From NCBI RefSeq assembly GCF_000786205.1, contig NZ_JROH01000030.1, positions 1 to 44,099 on the forward strand: 44,099 nucleotides of DNA. The letters run 5' to 3'. Origin of the DNA: Sphingomonas sp. 37zxx. GTDB taxonomy: Bacteria; Pseudomonadota; Alphaproteobacteria; Sphingomonadales; Sphingomonadaceae. The translations under genes and the position numbers were made by a program. The notes below the pieces were generated by a model. The model had not been told where the DNA came from. It worked only from the letters and a program-made list of their open reading frames with translations, and ran no database searches. This document shows, piece after piece, positions 1 to 8,923 of this stretch (positions are counted from its first letter, which is position 1; each line of letters opens with the position of its first letter).

Positions 1-144
1 TACAAGAGGCGATGTCCATGATATCACTTGATTGATTGGTGTTTGGGCAAGTCGGTCATGACGATCCGCCTGTCGACGCAATCTCTCGACGTGATCGCCG
101 AAACGTCAGTTGCGAGCGCCTACAAGATGTGACACGCCAACCCA

Positions 145-1656
145 GTGTTACGACCTCAGCCGCTGCCAGGCCTGTGCCCTGCCCGCCGCCGCAGTTCGCG
201 GGCCGGCATTGCCTTGATCCTCGCGCCTGTGCTGCTGCTGGTCGGGGGGTGTCATCGCGACCGAGGCCAGCCGCCGCGCGCCGACGATGCGATCACCATT
301 GATCCGCAGCCTTCGATCCTGGCGGTGCCCGTCGAGGTCGAACTGGCCAATCTATCGCGGTTGATCGAGCGGGAGGTTCCCGCCCGGCTGTTCAGCATCG
401 ACAAGCCCGACCAGGAATGTGTGGGCAGCAAGCGGGTCGATCTGGGTATCGCCACCCTCAAGACGCCGACCATCAAATGTCGCATCGTTGGATCGGTCAC
501 GCGCGGCAACGTCGCGCTGGCCGGCCAGGGCGAGGCGATCCGCGTTACCATCCCGCTGCGCGCCGTCATCCGGGCGGAGGATATTGGCGGCGTGTTCAAG
601 CGCGAGACGGCGACCGCCGATGCAGTGGTAACGGCGGTGGTACGCATGACGTTCAGCGACGACTGGACCCCGCGTGGCACGGTCAAGCTGGACTATGCGT
701 GGACCGATGCGCCGCATATCGAGTTTCTGGGCCAGCGCATCGAATTCGCCGACCAGGCCGACCAAGCACTGGCCCCCATTCTGGCACGGCTCGAGCGCGA
801 ATTGCCGAAAGAAGTTGGCAAGTTGGGGCTTCGCGAGGCGATCGACGATGCCTGGCGTTCGGCATTCACGACGGTGTCGCTGAACCGCGAAAACCCCGAA
901 GCCTGGATGCGGGTGACGCCGCGCGAGCTGCGATATGGCGGCTACACTGTGGCAGGTGGCCGGTTGCGGCTGAATATCGGGCTGCGCGCGATCACCGAAA
1001 CCTATGTCGGCAGCGCGCCCCCTGCCCCCGCGCCTGTTCCTTTGCCACCGCTTCGTCCGCTGGAAACATCGGTTGGGCAGCTATCGTTCTTCATTCCGGT
1101 CTTTGCCGATTATCGCGTGCTTGAACCGGTGTTGATGAAAGCGCTGCGGAAGCGATCGTTGCGTCCTTTCGACATTCCCGGCTTCAAACCGGTTCGCGCG
1201 CGTTTCGATTCGGTGGAAATATATGGCACCGCCAATGGACGGATCGCCGTCGGGCTGACGTTCGCGGCGCTCGAAGCCGGCAGAAACAAGCCGACCAGCG
1301 GCACCGTATGGATGACCGGCAAGCCGGTAACCTCTCCCGATTCGCGTGCCGTCGGCTTCGAGGATTTCGCGGTGAGCGGCACGACCGACATGACCGGGGG
1401 GGATTTGATCCTCGACCTCGCCAATGCCCCCGGGGTTGCCAGCATGATCGCGGGGTTGCTCGCCCAGAATTTCGAAAATGACTATGCCAAGCTGATCGGC
1501 AAGGTCGATCGCGCGATATCGAACAAGCGTGAGGATCGTGTCGTGATCCGGGCCGATCTGAAACGCGCCAGAACCGGGCAATTGCAGGCGGCGGGCCGAG
1601 GGCTGTATTTGCCGGTATGGGCCGAGGGCACCGCGTCGATCACCGTGGTTCGATAG
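145..1656 (+). CDS. DUF4403 family putative lipoprotein
   Basis: 503-residue protein that I recognise as the DUF4403 type found in envelope proteins of Proteobacteria; its biochemical function is unknown. The start used is GTG at 145; no ATG and no convincing Shine-Dalgarno sequence lie nearby, so the start is uncertain. An Arg-rich stretch (about residues 14-20) is followed by a hydrophobic segment and then LLLVGGC near residue 36. This resembles a lipobox and suggests a lipid-anchored exported protein, although Gly at -2 is less usual. The mature part is a long alternating-hydrophobic region consistent with a beta-rich, possibly lipid-binding fold, interrupted by a Pro-rich linker (PAPAPVPLPPLRP) near residue 300. 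It is not obviously in an operon: the next gene is convergent. The family call is from memory of sequence features; substrate and partner are unknown. Confidence 0.75.
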   Translation: MLRPQPLPGLCPARRRSSRAGIALILAPVLLLVGGCHRDRGQPPRADDAITIDPQPSILAVPVEVELANLSRLIEREVPARLFSIDKPDQECVGSKRVDLGIATLKTPTIKCRIVGSVTRGNVALAGQGEAIRVTIPLRAVIRAEDIGGVFKRETATADAVVTAVVRMTFSDDWTPRGTVKLDYAWTDAPHIEFLGQRIEFADQADQALAPILARLERELPKEVGKLGLREAIDDAWRSAFTTVSLNRENPEAWMRVTPRELRYGGYTVAGGRLRLNIGLRAITETYVGSAPPAPAPVPLPPLRPLETSVGQLSFFIPVFADYRVLEPVLMKALRKRSLRPFDIPGFKPVRARFDSVEIYGTANGRIAVGLTFAALEAGRNKPTSGTVWMTGKPVTSPDSRAVGFEDFAVSGTTDMTGGDLILDLANAPGVASMIAGLLAQNFENDYAKLIGKVDRAISNKREDRVVIRADLKRARTGQLQAAGRGLYLPVWAEGTASITVVR

Positions 1657-1689
1657 CGGCTGTGCCACCAGGGCGCATGCCGCGCCCGA

Positions 1690-2151
1690 TCAGTCGATCA
1701 GCGCCGATGTCATCCGCATCAGAGCACCGCCAATGCCGCCCATGCCGAAATCGGGATCGGACCTGCTGCCGGGATCGAGCCGCATCGACATTCTGGCATC
1801 GACCGTCGCACCCGGCTCCCGGCGGCGTTGTTGGCCAAGATGGGTGCCGGCGGCGATGTCGATACCCCGATCACCCGGCGATAAGTCCAGCGCGGTATCG
1901 GGTAGCACGTCGATTCGCGGGATTTCAGGCTGACGCGGCTCGACCTGCGTCACGCGAAAGCCGGCGACGACATCACGATTGCGCTGTGCATTGGTAAAGA
2001 TGCGAATACGGGGGAGTGTATCGGCAAGCTCTGGCCCGGAAGCGGCACTTGCAGCCGAAAAGGGCTGCGGATCGTCGATCGATCCGGCGACGGCAACACC
2101 GGGTATCGCCGCTATCGACAGCGTAAAGCCTGCGATTATTCCAGCCGCCAT
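1690..2151 (-). CDS. Hypothetical exported protein
   Basis: 153 residues; I do not recognise a characterised family. The N-terminus MAAGIIAGFTLSIAAI followed by PGVAVAGS looks like a cleavable signal peptide, so export to the periplasm is inferred. The rest is polar, with many Asp, Arg and Pro residues, and the C-terminus is Gly/Met-rich (FGMGGIGGALMRM). The start is well supported: GGAGG lies six bases upstream of the ATG. That ribosome binding site is partly inside a perfect CCGGCC/GGCCGG hairpin (see 2160-2179). The gene lies downstream of rpmE on the same strand and ends head to head with the DUF4403 gene. Coding status is likely, function unknown. Confidence 0.6.
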   Translation of the reverse strand: MAAGIIAGFTLSIAAIPGVAVAGSIDDPQPFSAASAASGPELADTLPRIRIFTNAQRNRDVVAGFRVTQVEPRQPEIPRIDVLPDTALDLSPGDRGIDIAAGTHLGQQRRREPGATVDARMSMRLDPGSRSDPDFGMGGIGGALMRMTSALID

Positions 2152-2159
2152 TACTGCCT

Positions 2160-2179
2160 CCGGCCTTAATTATGGCCGG
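2160..2179 (-). promoter_or_regulatory. Hairpin overlapping ribosome binding site
   Basis: Perfect 6-bp inverted repeat CCGGCC/GGCCGG with an 8-base AT-only loop (TTAATTAT on the plus strand). On the minus-strand transcript the last two G residues of the stem are the first two of the GGAGG that precedes the ATG at 2151. This could modulate ribosome access to the 153-residue exported protein. It could equally be a chance palindrome. Confidence 0.35.
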
Positions 2180-2237
2180 ATCATGGCGCTTTCGCCATCA
2201 AGATGGAAGCGATAAGTCGTATCGGCGGCGAAGCGGC

Positions 2238-2254
2238 GGGTGGATTATCCACCC
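2238..2254 (-). terminator. Hairpin downstream of rpmE
   Basis: Perfect 7-bp stem GGGTGGA/TCCACCC with a 3-base loop, about 30 bases after the rpmE stop codon. No T-run follows on the minus strand, so this is at best a weak or factor-assisted terminator or an RNA 3'-end stabiliser. Confidence 0.3.
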
Positions 2255-2281
2255 CCGCCACTTCACCGCCGAGAGGTCGCG

Positions 2282-2524
2282 TCAGGCGTCCTTCTTGGCG
2301 CGAAGCGAAAGCCCGCCACCGAAACGCTTGTTGAAGCGTGCCACCTGGCCGCCCGCATCGAGCAGACGCTGGTTGCCACCGGTCCATGCCGGATGCGCCA
2401 GCGGATCGATTTCCAGCTGCATCAGGTCGCCTTCCTTGCCCCAGGTCGAGCGAGTCTCGAACACGGTGCCGTCGGTCATCTGGACCTTGATCATGTGGTA
2501 GTCGGGGTGGGTATCTTTCTTCAC
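2282..2524 (-). CDS. rpmE: 50S ribosomal protein bL31, zinc-free form
   Basis: 80 residues, beginning [19 protein letters not shown] and containing the family-typical ending RFNKRFGGG. bL31 bridges the large and small ribosomal subunits at the central protuberance. The zinc-binding cysteines of the classical bL31 (a CxC...CxxC arrangement) are all absent: the protein contains no Cys, so this is the zinc-independent form common in alphaproteobacteria. The gene follows fabZ on the same strand with about a 100-base gap and may be transcribed separately. The identification is secure on the N-terminal and C-terminal motifs. Confidence 0.95.
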   Translation of the reverse strand: MKKDTHPDYHMIKVQMTDGTVFETRSTWGKEGDLMQLEIDPLAHPAWTGGNQRLLDAGGQVARFNKRFGGGLSLRAKKDA

Positions 2525-2624
2525 GTCGAATTCTCCGAAGTCATGCCGCTGGTTTCCGACCAGCAGCGAAGGCGCGGCCCGTAGCAGAGCCGCGCCGATG
2601 GTGCAATGATTGCGCCTGCCGCGA

Positions 2625-3107
2625 TCAGCCCTGCTTGGGCGGATCGGCGATCATCGCGGTGAAGTTTGCCGTTGCCGCAACCTGGTCACCCAGCATCGCG
2701 CGACCGGCGAACTTGCACACGCTCGACCGCTTCTGAAGGAACTCGACCTCGAGCGTCAGCAGTACGCCGGGCTCGACCGGTTTGCGGAACTTGGCTTCTT
2801 CGATCGCCATGAAATAGACGAGCTTGCCCGAGCCGGCGAGGCCCAGGCTTTCGACCGCGAGGATGCCCGCCGCCTGTGCCAGCGCCTCGACGATCAACAC
2901 ACCCGGCATGATCGGGCGTCCGGGGAAATGCCCCTGGAAAAAGCCTTCGTTGATCGTCACCGCCTTGATCGCGCGGATCGATCGGTCGGGGAGCAATTCC
3001 TCGACGCGATCGACCAGCAGCATCGGATAGCGATGCGGCAGCGCCGCCATCACCCGCGTAATATCGAGCGGGCCGATGGCAGGCTTTGCTTCAGCCGCCT
3101 CGGTCAT
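2625..3107 (-). CDS. fabZ: 3-hydroxyacyl-ACP dehydratase FabZ
   Basis: 160 residues. It dehydrates (3R)-hydroxyacyl-ACP to trans-2-enoyl-ACP in type II fatty acid synthesis in the cytoplasm. The hot-dog fold signatures are present: [10 protein letters not shown] near residue 25, then [20 protein letters not shown] with catalytic His60 and Glu74. An in-frame upstream extension to 3188 exists. The ATG at 3107 is preferred because it forms a 4-base ATGA overlap with the skp stop codon, which implies translational coupling, and because the extension runs inside skp and is not FabZ-like. In many Gram-negatives lpxD precedes fabZ and lpxA/lpxB follow it; neither is present here. Confidence 0.95.
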   Translation of the reverse strand: MTEAAEAKPAIGPLDITRVMAALPHRYPMLLVDRVEELLPDRSIRAIKAVTINEGFFQGHFPGRPIMPGVLIVEALAQAAGILAVESLGLAGSGKLVYFMAIEEAKFRKPVEPGVLLTLEVEFLQKRSSVCKFAGRAMLGDQVAATANFTAMIADPPKQG

Positions 3108-3751
3108 CGGCCCCGGGGAGCCGCCGCAGGTGCGGGTGCAGGTGCTGCCGCCTGGGGTGCGTCCTGACCCTGCTGGCCGGGCTGCCAATTGGCGGGCGGC
3201 GTGATCGATACGTTGGGCACCAACCGGTTCAGCTCGGTGGTCACATCGGCGGTGATGTCGTTCGAAGGCTGGGTGAACAGTGCCGCGTCGGGACGCAGCA
3301 ACAGCGTCACGTTCTTACGCGCGACCGCGGCATTGACCGCCGCCGGCAACTGCGCGCTGATCTGTTCGATGACATATTGGCGCGCGCGCGTTGCCGGTGC
3401 GGTCAGCCGCTCCAGCTCGGCATTGGCTGCCTGCTCACGCTGCTGGATCGTCGTTGCCTGCGTGCGCAGCGATGCCTCGTTCGCGTTGGGCGCTGCACGC
3501 GCGGTCTGGAACGCCTGCACCAGCGGGCTCAGTTCATTCTGCAACGCGGTCTGGCGTGCCTGTGCCTGATCGATCTGCGCCTTGTAGGTCGTCTGGATCT
3601 GCGACTGGGCGGTGCGCCAGGCATTGCTCTGGGCAACCGCGCCTTCGGGATTGGCAACGGCGACGCCAGCGGTCTGCGCGGCGGCGGGCAGCGGCACAGT
3701 CGCGATCGCGACGGGCGCGGCGGCGAGCAACAGGGTCTTGATGAATTTCAT
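3104..3751 (-). CDS. skp: OmpH/Skp family periplasmic chaperone
   Basis: 215 residues. Skp-type chaperones bind unfolded outer membrane proteins in the periplasm and deliver them towards the BAM complex. A clear signal peptide ([20 protein letters not shown], likely cleavage after AAAQ) is followed by a long Gln/Ala-rich helical, coiled-coil-like region (about residues 45-120), as expected for the tentacle arms. The C-terminus is an Ala/Pro/Gln-rich low-complexity tail (from about residue 185), longer than in the enterobacterial protein. It lies immediately downstream of bamA, 36 bases away, and overlaps fabZ by four bases. Family assignment is from context plus composition, since Skp sequences diverge strongly. 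Confidence 0.85.
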   Translation of the reverse strand: MKFIKTLLLAAAPVAIATVPLPAAAQTAGVAVANPEGAVAQSNAWRTAQSQIQTTYKAQIDQAQARQTALQNELSPLVQAFQTARAAPNANEASLRTQATTIQQREQAANAELERLTAPATRARQYVIEQISAQLPAAVNAAVARKNVTLLLRPDAALFTQPSNDITADVTTELNRLVPNVSITPPANWQPGQQGQDAPQAAAPAPAPAAAPRGR

Positions 3752-3787
3752 GATACGGTCCTTAGGTCAGGTAAAAATCGTTCTGCG

Positions 3788-6547
3788 TCAGAAACCAGCA
3801 CCGACGTTGAAGGTCAACAGCTTAGGATCATCGCCGTCGACCGAGATGATGTCCTTCGCAAGATCGATACGCAATGGCCCGAACGGTGAATTCCAGTTCA
3901 CGCCGATACCGACGGTAATACGCGGCTTGATCGAATCGCCGACGAAGCGCTCCAGGAACGGCGTGGTGGTGTTCATCTGCGCGCTATTCTGTTCGGTGCC
4001 GACGCAGGTGCCGCCAAAAGTATCGGCATAGCCGGTGCTGCACGTCGTCTGCCGCTGGCCGATTGCCCCGTTGCTGGTGAAGGTGTTGACGAACAACGGC
4101 GCGCCACCGGGGGTCAAGACGGGGGTGGTCACTGGCAACAGGCTGGGCGAACCATCGACGTTGAACACCGGGTTGCCGCTGGAATCGGTTGCCTGGGTGA
4201 AGGTAACCGTCGGCAACGGGCGGGTCACGTTGAACAGCGCACCTGCCATCACATAGACCGACGGACGAAGCCCCATTTCCTGCGCGCCCGAACCCAACGG
4301 GATCTCGATTTCGGCCTTGGTCAGGTAATAGCCTTTGCCGCCGATCGCATCGTCGACGATCTGGTCGCGATCGGTGACCAGCACGGTGTTGCCGTCGCTG
4401 TCGGTGGTAAAGGGAATACGCTGCACGCGCGGGCCTACGCCGCGAATGTCGAAGCCGCGAAACTGCGGTTCGCCAAGATAAAAGCGATCGATGATCCGCA
4501 CCGGATCGATGCCGACGCCGGGGCTATCCTCGAGCGACTTAATGTAGCCGCCCTGCGCCGCGCCCGACAGGATGAACCCGCTGCCCATGTTGAAATATTT
4601 GATGCCGTCGAAGCGTGCGCGCGCGTAACGAACGTCGCCGCCAAGCCCGGCAAAATCGGCACCGATCAACAGGCGTTGGCCGGCGGTCGGCCGCAACCGG
4701 CTGTTGAGGCTGTCGAACACCACCGATGCGCCGACCAGCGAGGTGATACGGTTGCCGAGCTGTTCGCACAGGAAGCGCCCTGCCCGCAGTGGATCGCACT
4801 GTCCGTTGCTGAAGAACGTCGCTTCATCCAGCGTGACGTCATCCTGTTGCAGATTGTAGCGGCCCGACAGCGACCAATATTCGGTCAGCGGAATACCCGC
4901 AACGATATTGAAGCCGGTCGACACCTGCGAAAATGTGGTGTTGCGCTGGTCGCCGATGAAGTTGAAGTTGCTGAAATCGCGGCGGAACACCGTGCCGCCC
5001 AGCGCGATATTCTTGTCGAACAGATAAGGCTCGGTGAAGCCTGCCTCGACCGACTTCGAGAAGGCCGAGTAATTCACCTGAAGTCGCAGATCCTGGCCCT
5101 TGCCGCGGAAATTGCGCTGGCGGATCGACCCTTGCAGGATGAACCGCTCAAGGCTCGAGAAACCAGCCGAAAGCGTCAACTCGCCCGTCGAACGTTCCTC
5201 GACGTTCGACGTCAGCACCACGCGATCGGGCGAGGAGCCGGGCTGCTCCTCGATCTCGAACTTGTCCTGGAAATAGCCCAGCGAGTTGATGCGGTCCTGC
5301 GAACGCTTGCGAAGGAACGAGTTATAGGCGTCGCCCTCTGCAATACGCATTTCGCGGCGGATCACCTCGTCCTGCGTCTGGGTGTTGCCGGTGATTTCAA
5401 TGCGTTCGACATAGGTGCGCTGGCTCTCGGCGATGTTGAACGCCAGCCCCATCGTCAGCGTTTCGGCATCGCGCTGATATTCGGGACGGACATCGGCAAA
5501 GGCATAGCCGAACAGCCCCGCCGCCTCGCTTAGCGAGGTGACCGAATCCTCGACCATCTTGGCGTTGAACCACTCGCCCTTCTTGATCTGCAGGCTGTTG
5601 GCCAGCTGCTCGCCGTTGAAGTCGCGGATGCCGCTTTCGACGGTGACGTCACCGAATTTATAGCGCGGGCCTTCTTCCACCACATAGGTGATGATGAAGT
5701 CTTCCTTGTCGGGCGTAAGCTCCGCCACCGCCGAAATGACGCGGAAGTCGGCATAGCCCTCGGTCAGATAATATTGCCGCAGCTTCTGCTGATCATAGGC
5801 CATGCGATCCTGATCGTAGCTGGTCGCCGAACTGAAGAAGCGGAAGAAGCGCGACTGTTTGGTCGCCATTTCCTTGCGCAGCGCATTGTCGCTGAACTGT
5901 TCGTTGCCCAGAATGTTGATCTGGCGAACCTTTGATTTCGGCCCCTCGGCAATTTCGAACACCACATCGACGCGGTTTTGATCGAGAACCACCTGCTTGG
6001 GTTCAACCACCGCAGCAAAGCGTCCCTGGCGGCGATACAGTTCGACGATCCGCGCGACATCGGCGCGCACCGCGGTGCGGGTGAAGATCTGGCGCGGGGC
6101 CAGCTTGATTTCGGGCAGAATCTTGTCGTTCTTCAGCCGGCGGTTACCCTCTAGCACCACGCGGTTGATCACCGGATTTTCGCGGATACGGACGATCAGG
6201 TCGCCGCTTTCGACGCCTTCGATCTGCGCTTCGGCGATCAGGTCGCTGGCATACAAATCCTTGATCGCGGCATCGACGGTTTCGTTGGTGTAGGGCTCAC
6301 CGATCCGCAGCTTGGTGTAGGACAACACCGTGTCGGGCTCGATCCGCTGCGATCCCAGCACGCGCAGCGAGCGGATCGTTCGCGCCGGCTGCACCACCGG
6401 GGTGGCAGGGCTGGTGGCCTGACGCGCGCCCTGCGTCGCTATTGCCGGTGCGTTCCCGGCTGGCGCGGTCTGCGCCTCGGCAACGCCTGCCAGCATCGTT
6501 CCTGCCAACAGCACTGCCGCAGCCTGTGCATGGTATTTGCTACCCAT
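3788..6547 (-). CDS. bamA: Outer membrane protein assembly factor BamA
   Basis: 919 residues from the ATG at 6547, chosen because GGTGA lies eight bases upstream; an in-frame GTG at 6559 adds four residues. BamA is the central beta-barrel that folds and inserts outer membrane proteins. It has a signal peptide (ALAG-type core, cleavage near AEAQ), a POTRA region over about residues 60-440 (starting IRSLRVLGSQRIEPDTVLSY), and a 16-strand barrel ending LLTFNVGAGF with the terminal aromatic residue of a beta-signal. The barrel carries long predicted surface loops. One contains CDPLRAGRFLCEQLG and another, near the C-terminus, is about 80 residues long and rich in Thr/Ser/Gly with two Cys (CSTGYADTFGGTC). 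These may be disulphide-stabilised. Order rseP-bamA-skp-fabZ. Confidence 0.96.
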   Translation of the reverse strand: MGSKYHAQAAAVLLAGTMLAGVAEAQTAPAGNAPAIATQGARQATSPATPVVQPARTIRSLRVLGSQRIEPDTVLSYTKLRIGEPYTNETVDAAIKDLYASDLIAEAQIEGVESGDLIVRIRENPVINRVVLEGNRRLKNDKILPEIKLAPRQIFTRTAVRADVARIVELYRRQGRFAAVVEPKQVVLDQNRVDVVFEIAEGPKSKVRQINILGNEQFSDNALRKEMATKQSRFFRFFSSATSYDQDRMAYDQQKLRQYYLTEGYADFRVISAVAELTPDKEDFIITYVVEEGPRYKFGDVTVESGIRDFNGEQLANSLQIKKGEWFNAKMVEDSVTSLSEAAGLFGYAFADVRPEYQRDAETLTMGLAFNIAESQRTYVERIEITGNTQTQDEVIRREMRIAEGDAYNSFLRKRSQDRINSLGYFQDKFEIEEQPGSSPDRVVLTSNVEERSTGELTLSAGFSSLERFILQGSIRQRNFRGKGQDLRLQVNYSAFSKSVEAGFTEPYLFDKNIALGGTVFRRDFSNFNFIGDQRNTTFSQVSTGFNIVAGIPLTEYWSLSGRYNLQQDDVTLDEATFFSNGQCDPLRAGRFLCEQLGNRITSLVGASVVFDSLNSRLRPTAGQRLLIGADFAGLGGDVRYARARFDGIKYFNMGSGFILSGAAQGGYIKSLEDSPGVGIDPVRIIDRFYLGEPQFRGFDIRGVGPRVQRIPFTTDSDGNTVLVTDRDQIVDDAIGGKGYYLTKAEIEIPLGSGAQEMGLRPSVYVMAGALFNVTRPLPTVTFTQATDSSGNPVFNVDGSPSLLPVTTPVLTPGGAPLFVNTFTSNGAIGQRQTTCSTGYADTFGGTCVGTEQNSAQMNTTTPFLERFVGDSIKPRITVGIGVNWNSPFGPLRIDLAKDIISVDGDDPKLLTFNVGAGF

Positions 6548-6635
6548 GATCGCCGTCACCGTCGTTTACCCCGAAAATACAGGAGAATATCGTTCCGGGC
6601 GTACCGGCATTGGCACGCCCCCTGCCCCAATGGGC

Positions 6636-7769
6636 TCAACCGATCAAGCCGGCGAGGCTTCGCCACACACCGAACCCACCAAGATCGTTGATCGTCACAA
6701 AGAACATCAGCCCGAGCAACGCCACCAATCCGCCGCGAAACGCCCATTCGAACACTTCGGGCCGCACCGGCCGCCGGCGCACCGCCTCGATCGCATAGAA
6801 TAGCAGATGCCCGCCATCCAGCATCGGCACTGGCAACAAATTGATGAACCCCAAATTAATCGAGATCAGCGCAATCAGGCCAACATACTCGACCACGCCC
6901 AGCGACATTTGCTGGCCGGAGACCTGCGCGATCCGCAGCGGGCCACCCAATTCTTTAATGGAACGCCGTCCGGTGATGATCTGGCCGATCGTGTCGACCA
7001 TCATGCCGACGATCGCACCGGTCCGCTCGATCCCGATGATCGGCGCGCGCCACCATTCGACCGGAACGCGCACTGCCTCTGCCGGGCCGATCCCGATCCG
7101 GCCAAGATCGAATTCATTGCCGAAACGGTCGCGGTCGCGGACCAGGCCGATCCGCATGTCCGTAGACGCCGAGGCGTCGGCGCGGACATAGTCGACGCGC
7201 ACCTGCTCGCTCGGGCGGATGCGGGTGAAGTTCACCAAATCGTCGAAGGTCTCGACCGTGCGGCCGCCGATCGCGGTGATCCGATCGCCCACCCTTAGCC
7301 CTGCATTCGCCGCAGCGCTTTGTTCGGTGACCAGGCCGATCACCGGCGGCGTCCTGCTCTCGCCATAGCCAAAAGCGAAGCCCGCCAGGATCAGAATGGC
7401 CAGCGCGAAGTTGATCGCCGGTCCCGCCACCACGATGATGGCGCGTTGCCACAGCGGCTTGGCCTGGAAGGTCTGCGCGCGCTCCTCGGCGGGCAGCGCC
7501 AGCCATTCGGGATTGGGCTGGCTCGCCGGGTTCATGTCACCGGCAAAGCGGACATAGCCGCCCAGCGGTAGCCACCCGAACTGCCAGCGAGTTCCGCGCT
7601 TGTCGGTAAAGCCCGCGATCTCGCGACCAAAGCCTACCGAAAAAGCCTCGGCCTTCACCCCGAACCAGCGCCCCGCCAGATAATGGCCCATCTCGTGAAT
7701 GAACACGAGCGGCCCCAAAACCAGGACGAACGCGACCAGCGTAAACAGCAATCCCGGATTTTCGATCAA
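6636..7769 (-). CDS. rseP: Site-2 protease RseP (M50 family)
   Basis: 377 residues. An inner-membrane zinc protease that cleaves transmembrane substrates, such as anti-sigma factors in envelope stress signalling, and remnant signal peptides. The zinc motif HEMGH is at residues 25-29 inside the first membrane segment. A PDZ domain follows (PPVIGLVTEQSAAANAGLRV region, about residues 125-200), and the second metal-ligand motif LLPVPMLDGGHL is near residue 315. A TTG at 7769 was chosen as the start: AAGGA lies nine bases upstream, the TTG overlaps the dxr stop as TTGA, and MIENPGLLF fits the family N-terminus. A TTG at 7778 is possible but abuts the ribosome binding site. Confidence 0.93.
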   Translation of the reverse strand: MIENPGLLFTLVAFVLVLGPLVFIHEMGHYLAGRWFGVKAEAFSVGFGREIAGFTDKRGTRWQFGWLPLGGYVRFAGDMNPASQPNPEWLALPAEERAQTFQAKPLWQRAIIVVAGPAINFALAILILAGFAFGYGESRTPPVIGLVTEQSAAANAGLRVGDRITAIGGRTVETFDDLVNFTRIRPSEQVRVDYVRADASASTDMRIGLVRDRDRFGNEFDLGRIGIGPAEAVRVPVEWWRAPIIGIERTGAIVGMMVDTIGQIITGRRSIKELGGPLRIAQVSGQQMSLGVVEYVGLIALISINLGFINLLPVPMLDGGHLLFYAIEAVRRRPVRPEVFEWAFRGGLVALLGLMFFVTINDLGGFGVWRSLAGLIG

Positions 7770-8923
7770 GCGACGCAATCCTTCACACGAGCGGCCGCAA
7801 TGCGCCGCGCTTCGCCATCGATCGTCAGCACCTCTTCAACCGTATCGGGTGCCGGCGGATCATAGCTGGCAAGCGTATCCGCGACGATTGCGGCAATTTC
7901 GAGGAAGCCGATCTGCCGCGCCAGAAATGCCGCCACCGCAATTTCGTTGGCTGCGTTCAGGATGGCGGGGCGTGCGCCGCCGGCGTCGAGCGCTGCGCGC
8001 GCCAGGGCGAGCGCGGGAAAGCGTACCGGATCAGGCGCTTCAAAGTCGAACCGGCCCATTGCGACGAAGTCCAGCGGCTCCATCGGCGTCGCCATCCGTG
8101 CCGGCCATGCCAGCGTATGCGCGATCGGCACGCGCATGTCGCTAGGCCCCAGCTGCGCCAAAATTGACCCATCGACATATTCGACCATCGAATGGATCAC
8201 CGATTGCGGATGAACGATAATGTCGATCTGCTCACCGCGCACCGGGAACAGCCGCGCCGCCTCAATCAGCTCCAGGCCCTTGTTCATCAGCGTCGCCGAA
8301 TCGACCGAGATTTTGGCACCCATCGTCCAGTTGGGATGCGCGACCGCTTGTTCGGGCGTGACGCCGCGCATCGCGTCGGACGGCCATTGGCGGAACGGCC
8401 CGCCGCTGGCGGTGAGGATCAGCCGCCGGACGCCTTCGGGGCGATCGCGATCGAAGCATTGGAAGATCGCGTTATGCTCGCTGTCGGCAGGCAGCAGCGT
8501 GGTTCCTGCCGCCGCCGCTGCGGCCAGAATGACTTCGCCCGCCGATACCAAGGGTTCCTTGTTGGCGATGACGACGATGCGGCCACCCTCGATCGCCGCC
8601 ATCGTCGGCTCCAGGCCGGCACAGCCGACGATCGCACTCATCGTCCAATCGGCTTCGACGCGCGCAGCCTCGCAAATCGCTTCAGGCCCGCCTGTGGCGG
8701 CGATCCCGGTGCCTTGCAGCGCCGTTTTGAGGTCGGGCAGGCATGCCGCATCCGCCACCGCCGCCAGCTTGGCGCGCGTGCGGATCGCCGCCGCCGCCAG
8801 GCGTTCGACATCGCAATTGGCGGTCAGCGCCACGACCTCGAACCGCTGTGGCTCGCGCTCGATCAAGTCCAGCGTCGAGGTGCCGATCGAGCCGGTCGCG
8901 CCGAGAATGCTTACCCGTTTCAT
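7766..8923 (-). CDS. dxr: 1-deoxy-D-xylulose 5-phosphate reductoisomerase
   Basis: 385 residues. It converts DXP to 2-C-methyl-D-erythritol 4-phosphate with NADPH, the committed step of the MEP isoprenoid pathway. Visible motifs: the N-terminal Rossmann loop LGATGSIGTSTLDLI; ANKEPLVSAGE; the metal and substrate site PADSEHNAIFQC; ASGGPFR; NWTMGAKISVDSATLMNKGL; and VHPQSVIHSMVEYVDGS. Length is typical (about 390). The ATG at 8923 overlaps the cdsA stop codon by four bases (ATGA). The context makes sense: isoprenoid precursors feed the undecaprenyl diphosphate made by the nearby uppS. Confidence 0.97.
   Translation of the reverse strand: MKRVSILGATGSIGTSTLDLIEREPQRFEVVALTANCDVERLAAAAIRTRAKLAAVADAACLPDLKTALQGTGIAATGGPEAICEAARVEADWTMSAIVGCAGLEPTMAAIEGGRIVVIANKEPLVSAGEVILAAAAAAGTTLLPADSEHNAIFQCFDRDRPEGVRRLILTASGGPFRQWPSDAMRGVTPEQAVAHPNWTMGAKISVDSATLMNKGLELIEAARLFPVRGEQIDIIVHPQSVIHSMVEYVDGSILAQLGPSDMRVPIAHTLAWPARMATPMEPLDFVAMGRFDFEAPDPVRFPALALARAALDAGGARPAILNAANEIAVAAFLARQIGFLEIAAIVADTLASYDPPAPDTVEEVLTIDGEARRIAAARVKDCVA

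Noticed and set aside
1..144. Gene upstream of the DUF4403 protein
   Set aside because: A plus-strand frame beginning at 36 overlaps the DUF4403 gene in another phase and is Arg/Pro-rich without features; no other signal seen.
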